From assembly GCF_011752935.1 (NCBI RefSeq), contig NZ_VWWO01000001.1, positions 3,410,001 to 3,474,000 of the forward strand: DNA of 64,000 nt, in the 5' to 3' direction. The first letter of the stretch is position 1; the number at the start of each line of letters is the position of its first letter. The DNA comes from Chitinophaga sp. Cy-1792 (GTDB lineage: Bacteria; Bacteroidota; Bacteroidia; Chitinophagales; Chitinophagaceae). Positions 8,533-17,527 of this stretch are shown in pieces. The translations under genes and the position numbers were made by a program. The notes under the pieces were generated by a model. That model was given only the letters and a program-made list of their open reading frames with translations, did no database searches and was not told the origin of the DNA.

Positions 8533-10662
8533 TCAGGCCATCACACCAAAAAGCAGCAGCTTTTCCTGGATGTCGGTATCGCGGTAAGGTTTCATGATAT
8601 AATCATTGAAGCCGCATTTGAGGTACAGGGCAATATCTTCTTCCATCACATTCCCGGTAATGGCAATGATGGTAACTGCGGCTTTTTTCTTGTCTTCCAT
8701 GGCGCGAATATGCGCGGTCAGCGCGATGCCGTCCATGCCGGGAAGGTCTATGTCTGTCAGGATAATATCGAACGTATATTCTTCAAACAAAGCGAGGGCT
8801 TCTTCTCCATTACCTGCTATTTTATAATATACCTGCATTCTGTCCAGCATCATCGAGAGCAGCTTCTGATTAAGGACGCTGTCTTCCACTACCAGTATGC
8901 GCACTACTTTGTTCGTGGAGGTGCCGGAAGGTTGATTGATATTGACAGGTACGGTAATTTTCCTGGTGGCAGGGGAGTGAACGATGGGTTGGTATTTTAT
9001 TTCAAAGAAGAAGGTAGATCCTTTACCGTGGATACTTTTAACATAGATTTTCCCGTCGTGCAGGTCGATGATTTTTTTGGCGATATGTAGTCCGAGGCCG
9101 CTGCTGTTGGGCCTGAAGGAGGCGTTGCTGTCGGCGGAGGCTTGTGTAAAGGCATCAAATAGCTGTGGCAGGTCGCGGTTGTGAATGCCGATACCGGTGT
9201 CGGTAACGGTTACTTCCAGGAGGCAGTTGCCGTTTTCTATGGTGCGCATGGCAGCAGTGATGGTGATGGCGCCTTTGTCGGTATACTTGATAGCGTTGGC
9301 TACCAGGTTGGTGATTACCTGTTTCAGCCGAAAGGCGTCTCCCGATACCTGCAGGGTAGTAGGGAAGTAGATGTTGACTGTCATCTGGAGAGATTTCAGT
9401 TCTGACTGTACCTGTAATACCTGGCATACCTCTTCTATAGCGGCTCTTGGCGAAAACTTCTCCTGCTTCAATACCAGTTTATGGGTTTCTATTTTCGTAT
9501 ATTCCAGTACGTTATTAACTACCTGCAACAGCATTTCTGCACCTGTTCGTATAGCCGATACCGTTTCAGGTTTATATTCCCGGTTGAGTTGCTGGCTATA
9601 GCCCAGCAGCGACTGTATAGGCGTTCTCAGTTCATGGCTGACGGTGGCTGCAAACTCAGATTTCTGGCGGGCGAGTCTTTCTGCCTGCTGTGTGGAGCGG
9701 AGCAGTGCCAGGTCGTAGCGATAGAGTCGCATGATACCATAAATGATAATGGTGGCGAGTACGAGTATAAGTGGGATTTCCCAGTATCCCTGGTGTTTGA
9801 TTTTTTCCAGGGAGATAGTGGCGCCGGCCTGCACTTTGCTGCGTTCGGCGGCCATGGCTGCCTGCGTGGCATCATTGGCCTGCAGCAACAGCTCCTGTAT
9901 AGCGGCAAAGAGTCGGTTGCTGGTGGCCACCAGGTCGGCTTCGGCGTTATTCATCCGGTTCCTGGTGCGGGAGGCTTCTACGAACAGCTGGTCGTATTTT
10001 GCCTGCATGGATTGCAGCTGATCTTTGGAGATACTATGCGGACTGGCAACGGGCGTATGTTTTACGATAGCTACCTGTTTCGTTTTTTTGGTATCGGATT
10101 TATTGGCAATCGCATCACGGATGCGGCCCAGGAGCTTCTTTTTACTTCTGGTGGCTGTTTCCTGTGTGCTGATGATGGTGTCTATATGTATACGCGTTGG
10201 GGAGGATGACGCTTGTACACCGGCAGGTACGCTGATCGCCGGCCAGGCAGTTTCCAGTTGCAGCAATGAATCCAGGCGGTGGCTGCATTGCGTAAATATG
10301 TCCATCTGTCTGGCTTTATTGGCCAGGAGTATAGAAACCCCATAAGGGCCTTTATCTGCCAGTGCGCTGTCCAGTTCGGCCTTCACGCCTTTCAGCATAT
10401 CGTGGTAGCCGGTAAAGTATTGCCGGTCGAAGGTGACGGTATATAGCCTGAAGTTATTGTCTGCCTGGTACAACAGCTGCGATGCCTTGCTAAGGTGCCT
10501 GCTGCTGTTATCATTTACAGATAGCTCATTTACCATACTGCCAATCCGTTCTGATGTACGCTTGCGCATATATATCATCAGGAATAAGGTGGTTAGTATG
10601 ACTACCATTAATATGAGTACACCAAATCGGACAAATGTTTTCTGCGCGTGGTTGTGATACAT
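8533..10662 (-). CDS. Hybrid sensor histidine kinase/response regulator
   Basis: Membrane-bound two-component hybrid kinase of 709 aa. A transmembrane helix at about 13-32 and another at 294-312 enclose a periplasmic sensor of about 260 residues that is mostly helical and rich in Gln/Ala. No known ligand domain was recognised. The dimerisation domain carries His343 in SHELRTP. The ATPase domain has the N-box (NLVANAIKY, 452-460), DTGIGI and SGLGLHIAKK. A receiver domain at about 586-705 has VVEDS, phospho-acceptor Asp637 in LTDIDLPGMDG, and Lys691 in MKPY. There is no DNA-binding output, so phosphate must pass to another protein not encoded nearby. It reads away from the YdcF-like gene across a 222-base gap. 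The SMUG2 gene follows on the same strand. Confidence 0.93.
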   Translation of the reverse strand: MYHNHAQKTFVRFGVLILMVVILTTLFLMIYMRKRTSERIGSMVNELSVNDNSSRHLSKASQLLYQADNNFRLYTVTFDRQYFTGYHDMLKGVKAELDSALADKGPYGVSILLANKARQMDIFTQCSHRLDSLLQLETAWPAISVPAGVQASSSPTRIHIDTIISTQETATRSKKKLLGRIRDAIANKSDTKKTKQVAIVKHTPVASPHSISKDQLQSMQAKYDQLFVEASRTRNRMNNAEADLVATSNRLFAAIQELLLQANDATQAAMAAERSKVQAGATISLEKIKHQGYWEIPLILVLATIIIYGIMRLYRYDLALLRSTQQAERLARQKSEFAATVSHELRTPIQSLLGYSQQLNREYKPETVSAIRTGAEMLLQVVNNVLEYTKIETHKLVLKQEKFSPRAAIEEVCQVLQVQSELKSLQMTVNIYFPTTLQVSGDAFRLKQVITNLVANAIKYTDKGAITITAAMRTIENGNCLLEVTVTDTGIGIHNRDLPQLFDAFTQASADSNASFRPNSSGLGLHIAKKIIDLHDGKIYVKSIHGKGSTFFFEIKYQPIVHSPATRKITVPVNINQPSGTSTNKVVRILVVEDSVLNQKLLSMMLDRMQVYYKIAGNGEEALALFEEYTFDIILTDIDLPGMDGIALTAHIRAMEDKKKAAVTIIAITGNVMEEDIALYLKCGFNDYIMKPYRDTDIQEKLLLFGVMA

Positions 10663-10884
10663 GGATGTTGGCTGCTGAACTGTTTTTGATGCTGTAAAAG
10701 TAAGTGATTTATGTGGTTGATTTACAATTGATTTGTGCTGGAATCCTTGCTGGTGGAGCGTTTTGTGTATTAGGCGTATATATATTAGCGTTAGAAATGT
10801 ATTATAAATTTTTCTTAAATTAAGAAATGAACAAATCTGAAAAAGAACTGTTCTATTAATTGATATTATCTGTAATCTTGTAAT

Positions 10885-12144
10885 ATGTTTATTCTTCGCA
10901 GGTTATTACTTATCTGTCTTTTCGTTGGCGGAACCCGTGTTATGGCGCAGTTGTCGCCACCAGACCCTCACTATACCTTTTTTACCGGAAATAATAAGGT
11001 GCAGGACAGGAATTTCTACCTTTTTACCCTGATAGAGCAAATGCCTGCCATCCGCAGGCTGCTATTGCAGGATGAAATGCTGGCAAAGGTAGCCAGGGAA
11101 TTTAGCCATCGCCTGGCAGGCCCGGTGCCGGCGGGGCAGCACGATGCGGAAGACCTGGTGGCGCCGTTCTATTTTTCCAATGAGGAAGTAGCGGGCATCA
11201 GCTATCGCCTGAACCATCTGCTGACTACCAACCAGGCCACCATGGCGCCGCTCATTCATGCCATGCGCAACAGTGGCCTTTTTCAGCTATACAGCCGGGA
11301 AAGTGATACCACCTTACTGACCATGGCCTGGCAGGATGCCGCCAAAGGCGTTAATTACATTCTCCGGGCATATACCGAAAACAAAGGTTTTAGGTATCCC
11401 AATATCGATTCTGCAGCCTGGTATGTTAAATCTCCGGCCTACTACGCCGGCGTAAATGGTATTTTAGATAAGATGCAGACAACCGGCAACCAGGAAGTAC
11501 TCTTCTTCGAACCTTCCCTGGATCTGGCGCTGGCGCTGCTGACTTATAACAAACACGATGAAGCAGCCAGGTACGAACCGCTGTCCAACATCAACAAAGA
11601 ACCATATGCACGGCTTAAAAAGCTGAACTGGAAAAAGTATGATTATACCGTCATCCTTATATTAGGTGCCGGCCCGGGAAATAAAGACAATATCAGCGAT
11701 GCCGGAAAAGCCCGCTGCAAGAGTGGTGCAGCCATGTACCAGAGAGGAATGGCGCCATTTATCGTAGTTTCCGGCGGACATGTACACCCTTTTCTGACGC
11801 CTTTTGCAGAGGCCATAGAGATGAAGAAATACCTGGTGGATAGTCTGAAAGTGCCGTCAGACGCCGTGATCGTAGAGCCATATGCACGCCATACCACCAC
11901 CAATATCCGTAATACCAACAGGATCGTGTTCCGTACTGGTATGCCGGTAGATAAAAGAATTTTATGTGTTTCCGATAACATGCACCTTACTTATATCAGC
12001 ACCCGGTTGTTTGAGTTACGCTGCCGCCAGGAGCTGGGCTACCTGCCCATGAAAAAGGCGGTTAGTGTCAGCGAAACCAGCATTTCCTACCTGCCGGAAC
12101 TCAATTCCCTGCAGGCGGATAGCCGCGATCCGCTGGATCCTTGA
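10885..12144 (+). CDS. YdcF/ElyC-family (DUF218) exported protein
   Basis: 419 aa with an N-terminal signal sequence (MFILRRLLLICLFVGGTRVMA). The N-terminal half is helical with no recognised domain. The C-terminal half is a DUF218 domain: YTVILILGAG near 254, then SDAGKARCKSGAAMYQRG, FIVVSGGHVHP, EPYARHTTTNIRNT and ILCVSDNMHLTYI. This order matches YdcF/SanA/ElyC proteins, some of which act in envelope or peptidoglycan-precursor homeostasis. The biochemical activity is not established. The fusion to a long N-terminal region makes it longer than E. coli YdcF. The 222-base upstream gap is AT-rich and shared with the divergent kinase gene. A terminator follows the stop. Confidence 0.78.
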   Translation: MFILRRLLLICLFVGGTRVMAQLSPPDPHYTFFTGNNKVQDRNFYLFTLIEQMPAIRRLLLQDEMLAKVAREFSHRLAGPVPAGQHDAEDLVAPFYFSNEEVAGISYRLNHLLTTNQATMAPLIHAMRNSGLFQLYSRESDTTLLTMAWQDAAKGVNYILRAYTENKGFRYPNIDSAAWYVKSPAYYAGVNGILDKMQTTGNQEVLFFEPSLDLALALLTYNKHDEAARYEPLSNINKEPYARLKKLNWKKYDYTVILILGAGPGNKDNISDAGKARCKSGAAMYQRGMAPFIVVSGGHVHPFLTPFAEAIEMKKYLVDSLKVPSDAVIVEPYARHTTTNIRNTNRIVFRTGMPVDKRILCVSDNMHLTYISTRLFELRCRQELGYLPMKKAVSVSETSISYLPELNSLQADSRDPLDP

Positions 12145-12171
12145 TCGTACTGCCGGTACCAATATTACAAG

Positions 12172-12203
12172 GCTGTATTCCTGGTGGAATGCAGCTTTTT
12201 TTT
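12172..12203 (+). terminator. Intrinsic terminator after the YdcF-like gene
   Basis: GCTGTATTCC (12172-12181) pairs with GGAATGCAGC (12186-12195) with one G-U pair around a TGGT loop, followed by eight T residues. Its position supports starting the trehalase at 12265 rather than at an in-frame ATG overlapping the hairpin. Confidence 0.88.
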
Positions 12204-12264
12204 GCCCGGATTAATTGGTTATTTTCGTATTGCCAGGCACGTTATAACCCAAAATAATTTCCAG

Positions 12265-13836
12265 ATGAAATCTATCATTACGGCTTTCCTACTGATCATC
12301 TACCTGCAATTACCTGCACAACAGCAGACACCACGTACCATTTATCCGGGATTGTTTGAAGATATACAGCTGAACCGTATTTATCCGGATGGTAAAACAT
12401 TTGTTGACATGAAGCCCAAAATGGCGCCGGCAGCCATTATGGAGGCCTGGCTTGCCGCAAAAGACAAACCTGGCTTCAACCTTAAAACCTTTGCCGACAG
12501 CTATTTCGAAATGCCCGCTTCCCGCGCAGTGCCTTACCACAGCGATATCAGCGCCGGCATCGAACACCATATAGATACATTGTGGACGGTTTTGCGCCGT
12601 GAGCCCGTACCGGATGGCAGTGTGTCGCTGATCCCTTTGCCACATCCCTATATCGTGCCTGGTGGCAGGTTCAGAGAGGTTTACTACTGGGATTCCTATT
12701 TCACCATGCTGGGATTACAGGCAGCCGGAAAAACGGAGATGATTGAAAATATGATCAGCAATTTCGCATGGCTGATAGATACGCTGGGCTTCATTCCTAA
12801 CGGTAACCGTACGTATTTCCTTACCAGGAGCCAGCCCCCGTTCTTTTCCATGATGATATCCCTGCTGGCGGAAACAAAAGGTGAATCGGTATATGCGCAT
12901 TATCTGCCTGAACTGTTAAAAGAATATGCTTTCTGGATGCGTGGTGCAGATACTTTGTCCAGAGGCAATGCCGTGGCGCATGTGGTGAAGCTCCGCAACG
13001 GAGAGGTGCTGAACCGTTATTGGGATTTCAGTGATCAGCCGAGGGAAGAGTCGTACCGCGAAGATGTACTGGCAGCACGGGAAACCACCCAGCACCCTTC
13101 CGTGTTTTATCGTAATATCCGTGCGGCGGCCGAATCCGGCTGGGATTTCAGTAGCCGCTGGTTTAAAGACCCGCAGCAGCTCACGACCATTCATACAACG
13201 GATATCATTCCCGTCGACCTCAACGGGTTGCTCTATCACCTGGAACTGACCATCGCCAGAGGATATAAGCAAAAGGGCAAGGCGGATTCAGCGCTGTTAT
13301 TTAAAAAACTGGCTGCAGCCCGGCGCCAGGCCGTTATCCGGTATTGCTGGAACACAAAAAGCGGCTGGTATTTTGACTACGACTGGAAGTTGCAGCAACA
13401 AACAAAAGCTGTTACTATCGCGGGCGCCACGCCACTATTTTTCGGCATGACCAATTCTACGGCCATGGCTAAACGAATGGCTGCCTTTATCAAACAGCAG
13501 CTGCTGGCGCCTGGGGGTGTTATGACCACACAGGTCAGCAACCACCAGCAATGGGATGCTCCCAATGCCTGGGCACCATTGCAATACATGGCCATCAAAG
13601 GCCTGCACAACTATGGACAGCAATCACTGGCAGATACCATCGCCAAACGCTGGACCACCTTGAATATTACCGTGTTTAACCATACTGGCAAACTCCTGGA
13701 AAAATACAATGTAGCTGATATACACTTACCTGCGGGTGGGGGAGAGTACCCATTGCAGGATGGTTTCGGATGGACCAACGGTGTATTGTTGCAGCTCATC
13801 CATACCCCCCGGATGGATGTTTTGAAAAAGCAATAA
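12265..13836 (+). CDS. treA: Periplasmic alpha,alpha-trehalase (GH37)
   Basis: Hydrolyses trehalose to two glucose molecules in the periplasm. The signal peptide is MKSIITAFLLIIYLQLPAQ. Both family signatures are present: PGGRFREVYYWDSYF (signature 1) and QWDAPNAWAP (signature 2). The catalytic regions SGWDFSSRWF (general acid Asp) and GGGEYPLQDGFGWTNG near the C-terminus are intact. The 523-aa length is typical. The ATG at 12265 was chosen because it begins the signal peptide; an upstream in-frame ATG at 12184 lies in a terminator. A TATTTTCG at 12220-12227 is a possible weak -7 element. No trehalose transporter or regulator is adjacent, so the glucose is presumably taken up by a separate system. 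Confidence 0.95.
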   Translation: MKSIITAFLLIIYLQLPAQQQTPRTIYPGLFEDIQLNRIYPDGKTFVDMKPKMAPAAIMEAWLAAKDKPGFNLKTFADSYFEMPASRAVPYHSDISAGIEHHIDTLWTVLRREPVPDGSVSLIPLPHPYIVPGGRFREVYYWDSYFTMLGLQAAGKTEMIENMISNFAWLIDTLGFIPNGNRTYFLTRSQPPFFSMMISLLAETKGESVYAHYLPELLKEYAFWMRGADTLSRGNAVAHVVKLRNGEVLNRYWDFSDQPREESYREDVLAARETTQHPSVFYRNIRAAAESGWDFSSRWFKDPQQLTTIHTTDIIPVDLNGLLYHLELTIARGYKQKGKADSALLFKKLAAARRQAVIRYCWNTKSGWYFDYDWKLQQQTKAVTIAGATPLFFGMTNSTAMAKRMAAFIKQQLLAPGGVMTTQVSNHQQWDAPNAWAPLQYMAIKGLHNYGQQSLADTIAKRWTTLNITVFNHTGKLLEKYNVADIHLPAGGGEYPLQDGFGWTNGVLLQLIHTPRMDVLKKQ

Positions 13837-14073
13837 TAGCGGATAGGTCGTGTTTTTGAATAGGGAAGTCCTGATTTGTACTAGTGGTTCCGGCCCTTAT
13901 TTTTTAATTTTGAACCTGTACTGTTTTTTATTTTTATAGATAGATGTTCGAGCGGGTATTCCAGCCATAATTATTTCAGACAAGACAAAGTCAGTACAGT
14001 GAACAATGATGCTTGCGTATAACTGCCTGCCGGCAGTTGCGCAAAGCACGGCTATCTATTTTGATCAGTGAGT

Positions 14074-14871
14074 ATGACCATCAAAAACATTTCCATTAAC
14101 ATAATTGCATTATTTATAATTTTTGTACTGTTTACTGCTACTACAGCAGCACAGATAAGTCCGCCTGGCCTTGGTAAGGCCAATACCGCGAGCTGGATGG
14201 CGCTGGGAATACGTCAGCCACTGGATAGTGCCGGCAAAGTGGAATCCCTGACCTACATCGGCCTGGGAAGAACAAGTAACCCTACTGCCGATGCCAACCC
14301 ACTCCATCACCAGGCTATCCTGGTGCTGAACCAGGAATTTTATCATCATTACCGCAAAAACAGGGAGTATTCCTACGCCATCAGCTACCGCCGGCAAAAC
14401 AATTACGAGGAAGCCTATCCCTATCATAGTGCCGATCCGGCTTTTGAACAGGAATTCCGCCTCTATGGCCGGTATGCGATCACTACACCACTGGGACATC
14501 TCAAATGGAAAAATACTTTACGGCAGGAATTCAGGAAGTTTTTTGCCCCTGCATTCACGCCGGCAGAAGAGGATTTTCAATTCAGGACAAGACTGAAATC
14601 ACAACTTAGTATACCACTGGGTACAGGCACCAATAAACTAAGTACCAGTGCGGAAATTTTGTTTGCTGTCAGCAAGGAAAATGAACCCCGTCAATGGAGT
14701 GGCTGGGGCTACAAAGAAACCAGGTTCACGGTCTATTATACGGTACATCCCAAACATCTTCCTGTTACCATCGATATCGGTTATATGAATGACCTGCTGG
14801 GTACAGGAGGGAATTTAACGGATGTGCATTATATGGCCGTTGATATCATCTGGGAGCGTAAACATCATTAA
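14074..14871 (+). CDS. DUF2490 family outer-membrane-type protein
   Basis: About 265 aa. An N-terminal hydrophobic export segment (IIALFIIFVLFTATTAAQ) is followed by alternating polar/aromatic beta strands. Segments such as LNQEFYHHYRKNREYSYAISYRRQNNYEE, RYAITTPLGHLKWKNTLRQEFR and YMAVDIIWERK match the DUF2490 pattern of small outer-membrane beta-barrel-like proteins of unknown role. The ATG at 14074 was preferred to a GTG two codons upstream. The 237-base gap before it contains TAATTTTG (13905-13912), an exact -7-like element without a proper -33 partner, and a small CTGCC/GGCAG hairpin near 14022-14038. Confidence 0.7.
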   Translation: MTIKNISINIIALFIIFVLFTATTAAQISPPGLGKANTASWMALGIRQPLDSAGKVESLTYIGLGRTSNPTADANPLHHQAILVLNQEFYHHYRKNREYSYAISYRRQNNYEEAYPYHSADPAFEQEFRLYGRYAITTPLGHLKWKNTLRQEFRKFFAPAFTPAEEDFQFRTRLKSQLSIPLGTGTNKLSTSAEILFAVSKENEPRQWSGWGYKETRFTVYYTVHPKHLPVTIDIGYMNDLLGTGGNLTDVHYMAVDIIWERKHH

Positions 14872-15051
14872 AATAACTGGCAGTAAAAGACAATAACGGG
14901 TACTGTCGGACATAATCAGGACCGGGAATTAAAATATCCTTATTTTTCAATCGTCTCCTTGTATATGCTGTATAATTTACTGAAATTCGTTGTGCTTGCA
15001 CAAGGCCCCGGATGTTGGTTTTTAGCTTAACTTATTATACAAACCCTTTTT

Positions 15052-16002
15052 ATGTCTGAACAGAACAACCGTATTCTTTATACTATTTTAGGCGCTGGCG
15101 GTATTATTGCCAATGAGCTGACCGCTCAGCTGGTGGCCGCCGGACAACGTGTACGTCTCGTTGGTCGCAACCCTAAATCCTATGCAGGTATCACCGATCT
15201 CGTGGCGGCTGATATCACTGATGCCAGCCAGACTTTAAACGCCGTGAAAGGGTCTGATGTCGTGATTCTTTGCGCGGGACTTAAATATGATATTAATGTC
15301 TGGTCCGTTGCATGGCCTGCCATCATGAATAACGTTATTGCTGCCTGTAAAGCCAGTAACGCCAAACTCCTCTTCTTCGATAACGTATATTCGTACGGGT
15401 TAGTAGAAGGACAGATGGTGGAAACATCTCCCTATAACCCGGCAAGCAGAAAAGGGGAAGTAAGGGCAAAGATTGCCACCCAGCTGATGGAGGAAGTAAA
15501 AGCCGGCAATATAACTGCTACCATTGCCCGTGCAGCCGACTTCTACGGCCCTCATGCCGATAAAACCGGTTTCCTCAACATCCTTATCATCGACAAATTC
15601 GCTAATAAGAGTACTGCCATGTGGATTGGCCGCGATGATATGCCACACAGCTATACCTATACGCCGGATGCCGGCAGGGCAATGCACCTGCTCCTGCAGG
15701 ACAACAACTCCTGGAACCAGGTATGGCACCTTCCTACAGCCGCGCCGGCACCCACTGGTAAAGAATATGTAACAATGATTGCCGATGCCATGGGGGTGAA
15801 ACCGAAATATATGAAGCTGAACAAATTTATGCTGTCGCTCACCGGGCTGTTCGATAAACAGACTAAGGAGATCGTAGAGATGTTATACCAGAATAACCAC
15901 CCCTTTGTCTTTAATTCTGATAAATTTGAAAAATATTTTCAAATGACGCCAACGCCATACCAGCAAGGGATTCAGGATACTATTGCTGCCCATAAAAAGT
16001 AG
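15052..16002 (+). CDS. NAD(P)-dependent epimerase/dehydratase-like SDR protein
   Basis: 316-aa atypical SDR. The Rossmann glycine motif is ILGAGGIIANELTAQL near residues 12-27. It is followed by RLVGRNPKSY (an Arg favouring NADP), LVAADITDA, DVVILCAGLKY, LLFFDNVYSYG and TIARAADFYGP. The last two correspond to the central strands and active-site region of NAD-dependent epimerases. The VYSYG tyrosine is not followed by the classical K spacing, so the exact activity is open. The C-terminal 60 residues (LNKFMLSLTGLFDK...) form a helical substrate lid. It is the last gene before the SAM riboswitch and is not controlled by it. Confidence 0.72.
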   Translation: MSEQNNRILYTILGAGGIIANELTAQLVAAGQRVRLVGRNPKSYAGITDLVAADITDASQTLNAVKGSDVVILCAGLKYDINVWSVAWPAIMNNVIAACKASNAKLLFFDNVYSYGLVEGQMVETSPYNPASRKGEVRAKIATQLMEEVKAGNITATIARAADFYGPHADKTGFLNILIIDKFANKSTAMWIGRDDMPHSYTYTPDAGRAMHLLLQDNNSWNQVWHLPTAAPAPTGKEYVTMIADAMGVKPKYMKLNKFMLSLTGLFDKQTKEIVEMLYQNNHPFVFNSDKFEKYFQMTPTPYQQGIQDTIAAHKK

Positions 16003-16029
16003 TAGTCTACTGATTTTGTAGGAAATAAA

Positions 16030-16060
16030 TTTGTAGATTTGAATTTGCGTCCTATCTTTG
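16030..16060 (+). promoter_or_regulatory. Bacteroidota-type promoter of the SAM-riboswitch transcript
   Basis: TTTG at 16030-16033 and TATCTTTG at 16053-16060 are separated by exactly 19 bases. This is the textbook -33/-7 arrangement for the Bacteroidota primary sigma factor. Transcription would start near 16066-16068, about 14 bases before the riboswitch P1 stem. Confidence 0.75.
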
Positions 16061-16080
16061 CATCAGTTCTTTAATAGTTG

Positions 16081-16180
16081 CTTATCAAGAAAGGAGTAGG
16101 GACATGGCCCGACGATACCTTAGCAACCTTCACCACGTGAAAGGTGCTGCATCCATCCTCGCTTAGCGAGGGAAGATAAG
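16081..16180 (+). ncRNA. SAM-I (S-box) riboswitch
   Basis: The conserved S-box landmarks are in order: CTTATCAAGA at 16081, then GTAGGGAC, TGGCCCGACGATACC, TTAGCAACC, AAGGTGCTGCATCC, and the closing GGGAAGATAAG at 16170-16180. P1 is CTTATC (16081-16086) paired with GATAAG (16175-16180). It senses S-adenosylmethionine and lies 172 bases before a trans-sulfuration gene. A terminator hairpin downstream forms the expression platform. Confidence 0.93.
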
Positions 16181-16230
16181 TCAGATACAAGTTTTACTAA
16201 TTTTCTTTTAGATATAAAACTCATCTGGCT
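16179..16230 (+). promoter_or_regulatory. Predicted antiterminator of the SAM riboswitch
   Basis: AGTCAGAT at 16179-16186 can pair with ATCTGGCT at 16223-16230 (one G-U pair). It uses the last two bases of the P1 3' strand and the left arm of the terminator, so it excludes both. This gives a readable ON state without SAM and an OFF state with SAM. It is inferred from base pairing only. Confidence 0.6.
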
Positions 16231-16246
16231 CCAGATGAGTTTTTTT
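16219..16246 (+). terminator. SAM-riboswitch-controlled intrinsic terminator
   Basis: ACTCATCTGG (16219-16228) and CCAGATGAGT (16231-16240) are exact reverse complements, followed by TTTTTT. The hairpin lies 38 bases after the riboswitch and 111 bases before the start codon, as expected for transcription attenuation. Confidence 0.93.
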
Positions 16247-16351
16247 ATTTATACCCATGCCTGCCGGCAATGGTATAATACTCACCTTGCATCTCTCCTG
16301 ATAGTATACTGCAAAAGAACCCCATTTATTCATCAAAAAAATTATGAACCA

Positions 16352-17521
16352 ATGAGTACCATCACACAGCTGATCCATTCTTTACCAGTAGATCCTCAAA
16401 CAGGCGCCATTGCAGTACCTATCTATCAGACTTCCACTTTTGTGCAGGAAGCACCAGGTGTCAACAAAGGCTATGACTATGCACGCAGTAATAATCCTAC
16501 AAGGGAAACAGCAGAAAAAATTATCGCAGGACTGGAAGGAGGTGCTGGCGCATCGGCCTTCTCCAGTGGCCTCGCCGCGATTGACGCCGTTATTAAATTA
16601 CTCAAGGCAGGCGATGAAATTATTGCAGTAGATGATATCTACGGTGGTGCCTTCCGCCTCTTCGATAAAGTATATAAAAAGTTCGGTATCCACGTCAATT
16701 ATGTAGATACGACAGATGTCAGCGCCGTATTCAATGCCGTTACACCTGCTACCAGGCTGATCTGGCTGGAAACCCCTACCAATCCTACGTTAAAGATCTC
16801 CGACATCGAAGCAATCGCAAAGATTGCCAAAGCACATAATATTCTTTTGTGTGTAGATAATACCTTCGCTTCGCCCATCCTTCAACAGCCGTTGTCGCTC
16901 GGCGCCGACCTTGTAGTGCACAGCGCTACGAAGTACCTTGGTGGCCACAGCGACCTTATTGCCGGTGTGGTTATCAGCAAAACAGAACAACTTGCACAGG
17001 AAATTAAGTTCTATCAGAATGCCTGTGGCGCCGTACTGTCGCCGTTCGACAGCTTCCTGCTGATCCGTGGTATCGAAACATTGCCGCTGCGTATACGCCA
17101 GCACGTACAAAATGCGCAACAGGTCGCTGAATACCTGGAACAACATCCGGCAGTAGATAAAGTCTTTTATCCGGGACTGGCCTCACATCCGGGTCATGAG
17201 CTGGCAAAGCGCCAGAGTAAAGGGTTTGGGGGAGTTATCTCTTTTACTTTAAAGAATGATACCGCCGCAGCAGCTACTGCTTTTGTTACCAGTACCAACT
17301 ACTTCAAACTGGCAGAGAGTTTAGGTGGTATTAAAAGTTTACTTTGTCACCCCGCTGCTATGACACATAAGTCTATCCCGGATGAAAAAAGAAGGGCTGC
17401 CGGTGTGAGCGACAGCCTGATACGTTTATCTGTTGGACTGGAAGAATATACTGATCTGATTAGTGATCTGGAACAGGCTTTTAAAAAGATACCTGTAGTG
17501 CAGACTATCGTAAACGCATAA
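16352..17521 (+). CDS. Trans-sulfuration PLP enzyme (cystathionine gamma-synthase/lyase family)
   Basis: Cys/Met-metabolism PLP enzyme of 389 aa. Motifs: TGAIAVPIYQTSTFVQ near the N-terminus, YDYARSNNPTRE, GGAGASAFSSGLAAI (cofactor phosphate), WLETPTNPTLKISDI, CVDNTFASP, the PLP lysine in VVHSATKYLGGHSD, and SLGGIKSLLCHPAAMTH near the C-terminus. The length and motif set fit MetB/MetC/cystathionine gamma-lyase rather than the longer O-acetylhomoserine sulfhydrylases. Control by a SAM riboswitch points to methionine synthesis, so cystathionine gamma-synthase (metB) is the leading guess. The ATG at 16352 was chosen because upstream in-frame codons lie inside the terminator hairpin and leader. 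It converges with the symporter gene, with only 6 bases between. Confidence 0.88.
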   Translation: MSTITQLIHSLPVDPQTGAIAVPIYQTSTFVQEAPGVNKGYDYARSNNPTRETAEKIIAGLEGGAGASAFSSGLAAIDAVIKLLKAGDEIIAVDDIYGGAFRLFDKVYKKFGIHVNYVDTTDVSAVFNAVTPATRLIWLETPTNPTLKISDIEAIAKIAKAHNILLCVDNTFASPILQQPLSLGADLVVHSATKYLGGHSDLIAGVVISKTEQLAQEIKFYQNACGAVLSPFDSFLLIRGIETLPLRIRQHVQNAQQVAEYLEQHPAVDKVFYPGLASHPGHELAKRQSKGFGGVISFTLKNDTAAAATAFVTSTNYFKLAESLGGIKSLLCHPAAMTHKSIPDEKRRAAGVSDSLIRLSVGLEEYTDLISDLEQAFKKIPVVQTIVNA

Positions 17522-17527
17522 ACGAAA

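Noticed and set aside
8491..10209. Several plus-strand open frames opposite the hybrid kinase
   Set aside because: The minus-strand kinase is complete from start to receiver domain, so these are shadows.
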